NCBI GenBank assembly: GCA_000750105.3
Contig: JPHH03000011.1
Location: 721,976 to 785,975 of the forward strand
Direction: 5' to 3'
DNA length: 64,000 bases
From: Tolypocladium sp. Sup5 PDA-1
Lineage: Eukaryota > Ascomycota > Sordariomycetes > Hypocreales > Ophiocordycipitaceae
Shown one piece after another: positions 45,193 to 55,329 of the stretch (the stretch's first letter is position 1; each line of letters starts with the position of its first letter). A model generated the notes under the pieces. The model did no database searches. It was not told the DNA's origin and saw only the letters and a program-made list of their open reading frames with translations. Both the position numbers and the translations under genes were made by a program.

Positions 45193-48100
45193 GGTGGATG
45201 TGGATGTGATGTGGACGCGGATGCGTTGTCGGGTTTGGTGTCGGAGGTCTGGCCAGCCAGTTTCGGAGCGCTGGCACCGTCGGTCACCTTGCCTGCTTGA
45301 TCGAACGGACAGAAGTGGTCGGTTCGCAGAGCAGAGTGTTGGGGGAGAGGTCGTGGCCAGCTCAGCGCAGACGGTCGGTGAGATGTGTCGTGTCTGTTTG
45401 CGAGGGGATGATTGCGGACCCCAGCCAGGTAAATACAGCGGAGCCCCCTTTGTGGAACGCAAATGTGATGGCTGAGCGAAGCTATGGAATCGTTGAATCC
45501 CAGATCCGTACGATGTGCAGCCAGCGGAGATTCGGCGCTGGCGGTCGAGCTTGTTTCTGTGGTTATTGTATGAATACCCACGATGCGAAAATGCCGGACG
45601 GGGATCGAGTCATAATATGGGAGGCCGAACCGGGGCGAAGAGGCTCTTTCAGTGGCACCGGGTCCAGCCGGAAAAGAGAGATGGATGTGAGCCCGAGCTG
45701 ACGGTTGCGAGGCCCCAGTGCCCCACTGATTGGGGCAAGGCGACCAGCGCGTCGGAGCTCAGACAGCAGAAGGCTGGAGGTTTGGTTGTGTGTGGAGGGT
45801 CGGTGGAGGTTGGTGGCGGCGCCGCCGTCTCGTGAGTTGGAGGGACGCTCCGACTCGTGTCTCCGTACAGTACGGATTACAGAGTACGGGGACCCTTCAA
45901 CGCCTCATGTACTTTTTGTAGCCGCGAGTGACGAGAGTCTGGCGTATCGCTTGCTTGTCCGAGGAGCCGTGTTATTTGGCGACGCTGCCTTGGATAGCCA
46001 ACCTAGGGCAAGAGTGGAGAGACGAGAGATGGGCAAGGGAGAACCGAAAGGGAGAGGAGCAGAGAAAACGGAGTAGGTATCCGTACGAATAGCAAGGATA
46101 ATAAGGCAAGTGGCAGCCTAGGTTCCTTCTTGGCTCATCACAAGGCAGCGACACTCAGAGTCCAAGGCAGGCAGGCAAGGCAGGTATGAATGAGTCGACT
46201 CGATCCGGGGAAGTACGCGGCTGGCAAGTACCCTCCCGTGCCAAGCTTGCCCTTCGGGCAGACGAGAGGCAATAACGCATCTCAGCTTTCAGCACAGTGC
46301 AGCACCATTGGGGACCATGGATCAAATGGTCTAATCGCTGCCAGAGACGGGCAAGGCGCCTTCACGTTTGTTTTCAGGCCATGGCAGCTGACGAGGGCTG
46401 AGTCTCATGTTGGCAGATGCCGACTATGATTGCTCGCAATACGCACGCCGTTGCACTGCCCGAGGTGCGGACGCGAGAGACTTCTAACGGCAGCACACGC
46501 CCATGACGCCCGATGCCCGAGCTGCCCAGGCCCGTACCTCGTCTCGGGGTACTCCGTACGATGGTCCGTTGTACCTCCCGTCATAAGAAGATGGGATACC
46601 AGATAGGGCAATTCGGCTTGCAAGTGCCATCAGACGGTGGCAAGGGACTTTGGGCTGTTGAGTGGACAGTGGCAGCGGCAGCTGGCGCTCCCAGTGGACC
46701 CAAGGTACCTAGCTGGCGGGGAGTGGACCTACTTATGCACGACGTCTGTCCCGTCTAGGTGGAAGTGGCAGCTGGCATGAGATACACCTGTCCAACAACA
46801 GGAGGTCAACAGACTCAACGCCATGTGCAAGTCGTTGCTCTTATTCAACAAGTAAGCCTACATACGTTGTGCTTAATTCATGCTCGATCTGAAACAGCGG
46901 CCTGACCCGACCGCTCGTGACGAGATTGAGGGATGTCGCAGAGCCGTACATACTCCGTATTGGGCGAGCTGTGATTGGTGGGTGTACTCGGGTAGGACTC
47001 GTGCAGCGCGCTGGCTGGTCGTGTGCGAGCTGACAGCCGTCAGCCGTCAGCTCGACGCCTTCTTGTTTCCCAAACGAGCACCGTATGTAGGCCTACGACG
47101 TACGAAGTACAGGTGTTGAAGAGTGAATGCCGTGTGACCGTGTGCTGATGCGGCGCCCCGACGTCTCCGGATATCCCCCCCTCCTCTCCTCTCTGCACAG
47201 TCGGATACATGGTGCTCGGGCATCGCCGAGCACGGACAAAGTGATGGCGGAGATCGGCTTCCTGATAAGGACGTTATTGTAGCGCGGGAGATAATTGCAT
47301 GTAACGTTCTTTGGCCGCCTTGCACTACGACGTATTCTCCTAGCTTCCCAGTTTGGCAGCTCGTCCTGGTCTCTGGTTCGTCCGCGCTGAGGGCCGGGGA
47401 CAAGACGGCGAAATAGAAAAGGGCGGGCAGGTGCATGTACATGATAGGCGCCCGCCGACGCTTTCACGGATCGCATTCTGTCCATCGTCAGTAATCCCAT
47501 CATGTGCCGAATGGCGTTTTCGTCGTCGCACCAGCCGGCATGCCACAGTATGCCGTATCGTCCGCCGCCAGACAGTAGCAGATGCTGCAGCATGCAATCA
47601 AGATGAAAGGCCCAATACGCAGCGGCAAACTAAGAGCAGACGTGCCGTCTCCGTTGCGTCGGGCGCAGTCAGCTCAGTCAGACGCGCCCAGACCTCGGGA
47701 GTTTACCTATCGCCATCCGACTGACATGATGATGACATCCAGCCCCTCCACACGGGCCAGCAGGAGGCAAACCCGTACCGTGAGCCCCTTGCTCGGGGCG
47801 CACGGTACGTTGATACCGCCTCTTTGCCCCGTGACCCGGGACGTCGGTCGGAGGTGGCTGAACTGTTCCCGGTTTGCCTCGTCATCTTCGGTGCGGCAGC
47901 CACTGCCGTCGACGACTCTTGCTATGTACGGCCACCGAAGGCGAGAGTCAGCCGACCTGCCATCCACGTCCGACCCCTTCTTCAACAGAATCCAGACACC
48001 GCCATCCACAGACCGCCATCAACAGACCGGCGGACATGATGACATACAGACACAAAGGGGCCGTCTCTTTGCCCCTCCCCCGCCTTTAGCCCTTGGCGAT

Positions 48101-49353
48101 CCGCCATGATCCATCCGCGATCCATTAGGGGCCCATAAAACGGCCTTCACGCGCCTCTGGTTCCGGCTTGCCCTCCTCGTCGAGGGACCTTTGTGCCCCG
48201 TACCTCCTGCAGCGGACGGACGATTGGCTGCCTCGGCTCCGGCCGTGTGTCTCTCTCTGCTGGAAGGCAAGCAGGGTACCAACGAATTTCAGGGCCCAGA
48301 AAGCGTGCAGACAAATCTCCATCTCGCCATGGTCGAAAACCGGATTTCGCATCGGCCAGAAAGCGAGCCAGCCGCCGCATCAGCCGGGTTTGCCGATAAC
48401 TTTGAAATGATCTATGATCCCGGCACTATGGTACGTACATATGTAGTGCATCATGGCGCGCGCATGACTGTAGGAGTACCCGCCGTAAAACGTAGCCACG
48501 AGGAGCCTTCGACCGCTCGGCCATGATGTCATCTAGACAGAGTCTCGCCGCCACAACCAACTGGACGGCCAAGTCGGCCCTCCAGACTACACCACACCCA
48601 GGATGCACATCAGAATCATCTCTGCAGTCAGCCATTACTGTACTACGTAGGTACGTAATACTGTTCAGGGTGCTTAACAGCGGCGGATGTTTGAGCTTTG
48701 CGGCCACGATGACGACAGCGTCGCTATTTTTATCCCTGCCCTTCCTCCGCTGCCGCATCTGGCTGTTGCGCATGCCCGTAATTCCTGCCTCGTGTGAGAA
48801 GGAGCGCGCCATTCGCCAGGGGCTCGCCCAGCGCGTCCCCAAGAGACTGGCGAGTGCTGGCGGAGGTGGACGGTTCAGTTCGCCGCTCAAGCAAAAGGTG
48901 AGGTGAAGCTACATGCTCAAGACCGTAGTCAACGACGCATTTCCGTCCGGCAAATGGTCACCGATGGGCAGGACTGCATCGCTCCGGGCTTGGGCATCCA
49001 GAAAAGGTTTGCTATCGTAACGGAATCAACCCAGTCGCTTCATTCCTATCGGCGCGCGACCATCGAATCGGCCCGGGCGACGAACACGACGTTGGCATGG
49101 AAACTCCATGAATTTAAATTTCATCTGCCACGAGGCAAACCACCGGCATCAGGCATCAACCTTCCACGGCCCGCCCAGTCCCAAACCTTGCTACAAAGTC
49201 AATATCTACATCCTGACAGGCTTTCGTAGAGTAGAGGAATGGCTTTTATCTCGGGAACCGACCTTCCTCACATCTCGACACCTCTTGTGCTGCTCGTCGC
49301 CTATTCACTATCATACCAAGTAACATAGAGACGCCTTTCTTCGTCAAGCGAAA
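45193..49353. other. Intergenic 4.2 kb, no supportable gene
   Basis: Long frames overlap in several phases (for example minus 45060-45581 and minus 48426-48890) without motifs. Decamers of the TACGGAGTAC/TACGAAGTAC type lie at 46549 and 47101. The last 150 bp before 49354 form the likely promoter and leader of the secreted-protein gene. Confidence 0.4.
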
Positions 49354-50106
49354 ATGAAGACATCGTTCGTCCTACTCGCGCCGCTTGCGGCCACCACAGT
49401 AGCCGGCGTTCGCATCGATCCCTCCCTTCCCGATGGCATCTACACCGCGCACCACGACGATTCCAACCCCGTACAACACATATTCCAGCGGCACGGCGAC
49501 ATCCACGCCAGAACTTGTGCCGGCCCTACCTGTTGGGACGTCGGCGGCAATAGCCTTCATCCCAAGTATCGCGTTCTCAAGGAGAAACTTCCAATTCCCA
49601 AAGGAAAGACATTTTGTCGACGTGGGCGAAACTACACCACCGAGGACTACCACACCGCAATCAACGCCCTCTTCGAGACGCCGCTATTCTGGATCCCACC
49701 CCGCTCCACGCGCTTCGCCCTGCACGGCGGCACGGTCGTATACATCTGCACCTTGATGGGCTGGAACACGGGCTCGCTCGTCGAATTCATGGAGGCCATG
49801 GCGCACCTCGACGGGGAGTGTGGCGATAACATGGCGGGCAAGCTGACGCTTATCGATTGGGAAAAGTTTTACGGACGAGAGACAAGGGGCAACGATGTCT
49901 GCCAGTGGGAGTTTGAGCACGGGGGCATCGAGAACGAGGTGCTGGAGAAGGTGGAGGACGGGTGCGACGAGTACGTGAATGGCATCCAGAGGTGGCTGGG
50001 GAGCAGTGGCAAGTGCAACGACAACGCGACGGGCGAGAGTATGTGGCAGAGCATTAAGAAGGCGTTTCCGTGGTACAAGACGCCCGCGGATGCGCTGGCT
50101 GCTTGA
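49354..50106 (+). CDS. Secreted protein, 250 aa, 8 Cys, unknown family
   Basis: An intronless frame starting MKTSFVLLAPLAATTVAGVR, a secretion signal cleaved near residue 18. The mature protein begins with a His/Asp-rich stretch (DGIYTAHHDDSNP). It then has a C-x4-C pair (RTCAGPTCWDVGG) and six further cysteines, giving eight in all and so potentially four disulphides. Potential N-glycosylation sites occur at NYT and NAT. No catalytic motif that I recognise is present. The length, signal and even cysteine count fit a secreted effector-like or cell-wall protein of a filamentous fungus. It lies about 1 kb from the start of the repeat block at 51,066, a setting in which effector-like genes are often found. 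No lesion was seen. Confidence 0.75.
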   Translation: MKTSFVLLAPLAATTVAGVRIDPSLPDGIYTAHHDDSNPVQHIFQRHGDIHARTCAGPTCWDVGGNSLHPKYRVLKEKLPIPKGKTFCRRGRNYTTEDYHTAINALFETPLFWIPPRSTRFALHGGTVVYICTLMGWNTGSLVEFMEAMAHLDGECGDNMAGKLTLIDWEKFYGRETRGNDVCQWEFEHGGIENEVLEKVEDGCDEYVNGIQRWLGSSGKCNDNATGESMWQSIKKAFPWYKTPADALAA

Positions 50107-50572
50107 ATAGAGGGAAGTGTCCGCAGTCGTCTTGAATCGACGGAAGGGGGAGATGGACCCGACCTGGTGAGCACGCATCTGGGATACAAGTGCCATTGAA
50201 TCGCTGCCGGAGGACTTGCCCTTACAAACCGGAATCGAGTCAATGGTTGGCTTGAGCTGGAGATGACGGGACAGGAGCACGGGAAGCCGCCGTGGAGACA
50301 TGCGCGACTGCCGGCTAAACCAAACTTCCAATTCTCTCAGCTGCCACGGTTTAAACCATATCAGCGGTAGCAAAGAGGCGGAATATTCTTGAGTGCATGT
50401 CTACCATATCTCACCAGAATTGCGCTTATTCGAAGTGAGGTATCACGACTCACATATGCCTATCACTCAAGAGTGCATTCATCCACAAAGAATTAGTGTG
50501 CAAAGAAGAAACAGCAGCAGGAGGTAAGTCATCAGGCATCTCTCTTGACGCTACCCGAATACATGTTCAGTT
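50107..50572. other. Intergenic between secreted-protein gene and methyltransferase remnant
   Basis: This is 3' flank only. GC content is normal and there is no sign of RIP. Nothing was recognised. Confidence 0.5.
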
Positions 50573-51065
50573 TCACTTGGTGAAAGATGCCCTCGAAAGG
50601 GCTTCAGCCTGGATCTTCCAGATCTCTCTTCCCAATTCCACCAGCTCTGGTCCGAACTCCTCGAGCGAGCATCTCTTCACGCCGGGCTCGCCGTCGCGAA
50701 GAGCCTCATTGTATTCGTCACCCGAGCCAAACGTCACTACTCTCCATACGGCGTCATTGTCAACCTCCGAGGCTCGCGCTTTTTTCGATAGGACGGCCGA
50801 ATGTGCGTCCGAAGGATCTGACCGTCACACAATACCAGGTCGAAGAGTTGGCCGGGTTCGAATTGTTGCGGCAAGAAGTTACCGGCGTCTGGGTGATCTT
50901 CAGGGATTGCCCCCGTACCCATGTCCTCGGCGAGCATCGTGATGTCCACAAGCCCTTAGCTCGACCTCTTCATTCTGCGGCAAAGCACATTGTGACCGCC
51001 ACTCGAAGCAGGCAAACTGAAAGACAGAGCACGAGACGCGGGATTCCGACTCAACGCCGTTGCTT
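50573..51065 (-). pseudogene. FtsJ-like (RrmJ-type) methyltransferase remnant, cut by an LTR
   Basis: Reading minus from the LTR junction, the first segment is KATALSRNPASRALSFSLPA and SSGGHNVL. A frame change follows, then PQNEEVELR, another change, and then VDITMLAEDMGTGAIPEDHP, DAGNFLPQQFEPGQLFDLVL and CDGQILRTH. About 100 codons are then missing. The last piece is AVWRVVTFGSGDEYNEALRD, LEEFGPELVELGREIWKIQA and a stop at 50573-50575. I recall this series from fungal FtsJ-domain SAM methyltransferases (RNA 2'-O-methylation type). The segment that should precede it, with the SAM motif I, is replaced by the LTR beginning at 51,066. Lesions are two frameshifts, one internal deletion and the insertion. 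Base composition is normal, so RIP has not spread into it. Confidence 0.75.
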
Positions 51066-51637
51066 TGTTGAGGGTGAACGAACACACCAAAGGCCGAGTG
51101 CAACGATCGTCGTGTAAGTCGTAGAGTCGGTCCCTGCCCAAGAAGTCAGCTATTAGTCAGTGACACGAGTCGTCGTGTAAGTCAGTGCGCTGCTTGACGC
51201 GTAAGACAAGACGGGTATCCCCGTGTAAGTCGGAGCGACCGTTGCCGTGTAAGTCGGAGCGACCGTTGCCATGTAAGTCGGAGCGACTATCTCCGTGTAA
51301 GTCAGAACATCAGCACAGCGGCGTATAGTCTATAAATCAGCGCCTATATAAACAGGTCTTTATGTCGTATAAGTCAAAGGTAAAGAGGCAAGGAGAGGCA
51401 ACCACGGCTATCTCAAAATATAGGAGGAATTAACTAGGATTTTTCATTATCAGAATCTCGAAAGCTTATAAACGTTACGACTTACGTCGATGCGTGTATA
51501 AGGGACTATCTATTTATAAGGACATAGACGTCTCTCTTATACCTATAGACTCGCTAGGCGTCCTAATATTCCTCTACTTTTTTTATATTTTCCGTTTTTT
51601 TTATCTAGTTAGGGGTCTACACTAACACCCTAATAAA
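51066..51637 (-). repeat. LTR copy A of the tandem retroelement
   Basis: It begins on the plus strand TGTTGAGGGTGAACG at 51066. It ends near 51637 (ACACCCTAATAAAC), next to a pyrimidine stretch that reads as purine-rich on the minus strand. The same sequence recurs at 54559. It holds a 24-bp tandem repeat near its outer end. Compared with the second copy it keeps many CA and TG dinucleotides that are TA there, so it is the less mutated of the two. The right boundary is approximate. Confidence 0.7.
51222..51305. repeat. 24-bp tandem repeat inside the LTR
   Basis: Units CGTGTAAGTCGGAGCGACC + GTTGC start at 51222, 51246 and 51270, with a partial fourth at 51294. Single copies of GTGTAAGTC also lie just upstream. 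The same array, RIP-mutated (GTATAAGTTAGAGCG), is in LTR copy B at about 54,715-54,800. Such arrays in LTRs often hold promoter or termination signals; here that is inference. Confidence 0.8.
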
Positions 51638-52334
51638 CTCCTCCCTACGCGGGCGCCGACTGCCCTTAGGCGGTTATAAACGCGAAAGAAAGAAAGAGCA
51701 GCCCCTAGTAGACGACCTTATATAAATAAAGTACGAAGGCAACGCATAACGCAGGCAATCCTAGTAATAAGCCCGAACTCTAGCTCTACTAAACCATCCT
51801 ATTACCTCCCTAACTATAGATAAAAGAAATAACGAAACGAAATAAAGGAATATAGGGACTATCTATTTAGCGATATTAGGTCCTCTTAGCTCGCGGTATA
51901 TTAAGCTATAGCTAGTCTATGTCCCTTTCGATCTTCTTACGTTCTATCCGCGCTATATTCTCTTCTTATCGCCTCGTAGCGCGTTTAGCCCTAGAAGGCC
52001 TAGCCATAGGGCGAGGGGACTAGGTAAGCGGCAGTAGCCGGTCTTCTAAACGCTACTAAGAGTCATAGTCGATAAGCCCTAGCGCGGTAGATATAGCATA
52101 TCCTCTATCGAACTTAACGAATAGAACTATAGCGCGTTTCTTAAAGAGTCTACTAAGCGCGTCTATAAGCTCTATAGTTATAGTACGGCCGCCTCTGCCT
52201 ATTATATATAGCTTATTATCGCCGTTACCCCTATTAGAGCTATTTAAGACTATCTATTCCCCTTTAACTCGCTCGTAACGGAACTTATCGTTAGTATATT
52301 CTACCCCTAATATCTAGCTAACTAACCCGCTAGA

Positions 52335-52574
52335 GCGAGAGCTTTAGAGGTATAATAGGGCATAGATCGATCTAGCGTATAAGGTTAGCGGTAAGCTCTA
52401 AGCGGACTTATTACTATAGCGGTCTAGGTATATCTATCGAACTAAGTTATAGGCGCGAGAGTTCCGGAGGTATAACGAGGCATAGATCAGTTTAACGTCC
52501 GAGTTTAGTAGCAAGCCCTAAGTAGACTTATTACTAAGGCGGTCCTAGTATATCTATCGAGCTAAGTTATAGGT
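52335..52574. repeat. 120-bp direct tandem duplication, present only in unit A
   Basis: Two diverged copies, 52335-52454 and 52455-52574, each run from GCGAGAG..GGAGGTATAA to ..CTAAGTTATAGG. Unit B has one copy (about 55,836-55,936, merged). The period is a multiple of three (40 codons) and lies in the long minus-strand frame. Confidence 0.75.
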
Positions 52575-54558
52575 ACTTATCTAAAGATGCCTTAGCTAAG
52601 GGGTCGGCGTGCTAGAGGTTCCTCTTATAGGCACTATCTATTCTCGAGATAAAGAAGGTCGTGCCCTTAGAGTTAGCGTTATTCTATTAAAGGGGTCCTA
52701 GCTCGAGCTTATCCTTAATATCCTATATAATATAAATACGCTTCCCTATAGTATTACGGGGGGAGACGTAAAGCGCTAAGGAGTCTATAGAACTAGCTAT
52801 AATTCCGGGCTTCTAAGATTAATTAGTCCCTTAGGGCTCTAGGGAAGTCTCCTCGATATTCTTACTATTATATAACCTTATTCCCTCTATATTCGATTCC
52901 TCTTAACTCTCTAAGGGAGAGATAGTTTCTATTATATATCTTCGCGCTAGGGTTACTTATAGGGTAGAAAATAAAAGGGGTCGATTACTATAGTCGAATT
53001 ATATCTTACTAGTATAATATAGTTATAGGGATAAGTTACGTTTACTAGTATCCTAGGGAATAAGTATATACCCCTAATCGTAATAAGTAAAGCGTTCTAG
53101 AGAAAAGGGAAGTATAGGGCTTTAAGTAATACCTTAGTATTATTAAAATACTAGAAGGCAGCGCCCTTATTATACCTAAGCTAGAACTCGTTTCCTCCTC
53201 TAATTCCGAGCTCGTTAGCTATAACGCTTTTAAGGAAGTTAATTATTTAGTTAAGGAGAGTATCGTAGCTATCCTTTCCTTAGCCCTTATAATATATTAC
53301 TTAATCCTAGAAACGCTATTCCTAGTCCGGGTTAGCCTCGCCCTATAAGAAAGTTATATCTTTCTAAATCCTAAAGCTATATTTAGCTAGATTTATATCT
53401 TATAGCTATAACCTAACTATTCTACGGACTTAATACTATAGGGTTATTATAGCTATATAATTATATTCCTATTACTAGTTCTATAAACTTCTAGGTATTA
53501 AGAAGTATATAAAGTTATAGGGGTAGTTATTTATATATAAGATCTATCGCTATACCTTAATAACCGCTACGAGTCTAGCCTTCCTTCCTTACTTTATAAA
53601 GTCTAATACTAGAAGGTTCCCTATCTTCCTATCCTAAACGAAGCTTCCCTAGTAATATCTATTACTTATCTTCTTTATAAAGTTAATTAATCCTATATAT
53701 AAGCGCCGCTTATACTATCTATCGTAAAGGGGTTTATTAAATATCCTATCGCTACTAGCGACCTTTATATCTAAACTAGGGCATTTCTAGAAGATATCCG
53801 ATTCCTATTTATTGCCTATATAGGTTAAAGTACCGTTATCTTCTATTATAATTATTATTATATCGTTAGGTATCGCTATAATATATTCGATCCCTCTTAT
53901 AAGGGCCTTTATTATTAAGATTATAGTAAAGTTCGATATCTATTCCTTATTACTAGCTTCTATAAGAAAATAATAGATATCTATAAGATAATTACCCTAA
54001 TACTTATCTTCGGGGAACCTTAACTACCTTTTAACCTAGGTAAAGGCTTATAATATATCGTTAAAGTTTATCTCGTACTTATTAATTTAAAGTAGGTTAT
54101 ATAGCTAATATTCTCGCGCTATAATAAAGGCAGGCTATACCTTATATAAAATAGCAAGTACCTCCCTAGCTTCTAGCTTATCTTCCTAATAGAAGCTCCC
54201 TTATCCTCCCTCTAGGATAACATATCCTATATAGCTATTTAATATATACTTACTTTTATAAAAGAAAATAGCCTTATCTATAGGAAGGGTACTATACCGC
54301 GCTAAGCTAATATACTCTATATTATACTATACCTCTATCGTTTAGGCATAGTATAAGGCAATGCTATACTTAAAATAGTAGGCAGAGAGTTAGTTTTAAA
54401 TATTATAGTTAAGGAGAGTAAGCTAATTAAGAGGAAAGGTTAATCTTTAATATTATTAACTACTTATCGAGATAGGAGATTACTAATAAAAGGAGAAAGA
54501 GTTTATTAACGGTAAGCTCGTTTTTTATAATAAAATAGCGCGCTTCTAAATATTATTT

Positions 54559-55127
54559 TATTAAGGGGGAACGAATATACTAAAGGCCAAGTGCAACGAT
54601 CGTCGTATAAGTTATAGAGTTAGTCCCTACCTAAGAAGTCAGCTATTAGTTAGTAACACGAGTCGTCGTATAAGTTAGTGCGCTACTTAACGCGTAAGAT
54701 AAGACAGGTATCCCCGTGTAAGTTAGAGCAACCGTTACTATATAAGTTAGAGCGACCGTTACCGTATAAGTTAGAGCGACTATCTCCGTATAAGTTAGAA
54801 TATTAGTATAGCGGCGTATAGTCTATAAATTAGCGCCTATATAAATAGGTCTTTATATCGTATAAGTTAAAGGTAAAGAGGCAAGGAGAGGCAACTATAG
54901 CTATCTTAAAAAATATAGGAGGAATTAACTAGGATTTTTTATTATTAGAATCTTAAAAGCTTATAAACGTTATAACTTACGTTAATGCGTATATAGGGGA
55001 CTATTTATTTATAGGGATATAGACATCTCTCTTATACCTATAGACTCGCTAGGCGTCCTAATATTCCTTTACTTTTTTATATTTTCCGTTTTTTTAGTTA
55101 GGGGTCTATACTAATACCTTAATAAAC
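54559..55127 (-). repeat. LTR copy B of the tandem retroelement
   Basis: It starts TATTAAGGGGGAACGAATAT on the plus strand, the RIP-altered counterpart of TGTTGAGGGTGAACGAACAC in copy A. It aligns over its whole length with 51066-51637. Nearly all differences are C-to-T at CA or G-to-A at TG. Confidence 0.7.
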
Positions 55128-55329
55128 TCCTCCCTACGTAGGCGCCGACTGCCCTTAGGCGGTCATAAACGCGAAAGAAAGAAAGAGTAGCCCCTAGTAG
55201 ACGACCTTATATAAATAAAGTACGAAGGTAACGCGTAATCGCAGGCAATCCTAGTAACGAGCCCGAACTCTAGCTCTACTAAACTATCCTATTACCTCCC
55301 TAACTATAGATAAAAGAAATAACGAAACG

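Larger units (their letters stand above)
51066..54558 (-). mobile_element. Retroelement unit A: LTR plus 2.9 kb internal region, RIP-mutated
   Basis: The unit starts at 51066 and the same series restarts at 54559, a period of 3493 bp. The internal part (51638-54558) is rich in TA with CpG kept and CA/TG almost gone, the signature of RIP. On the minus strand it carries the same long decayed frame as unit B, with more stops. It lies between two direct LTR copies, so it is a complete LTR-internal-LTR element by structure. I saw no reverse transcriptase, integrase or protease motif in it, so it looks non-autonomous. Confidence 0.7.

Noticed and set aside
48426..48906. Opposing frames of 127 and 154 codons
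   Set aside because: Neither shows a motif or a good start context; they overlap antisense to each other.
51222..51305. CRISPR-like array
   Set aside because: Units are contiguous 24-bp tandem repeats without unique spacers and lie in an LTR of a fungal genome.
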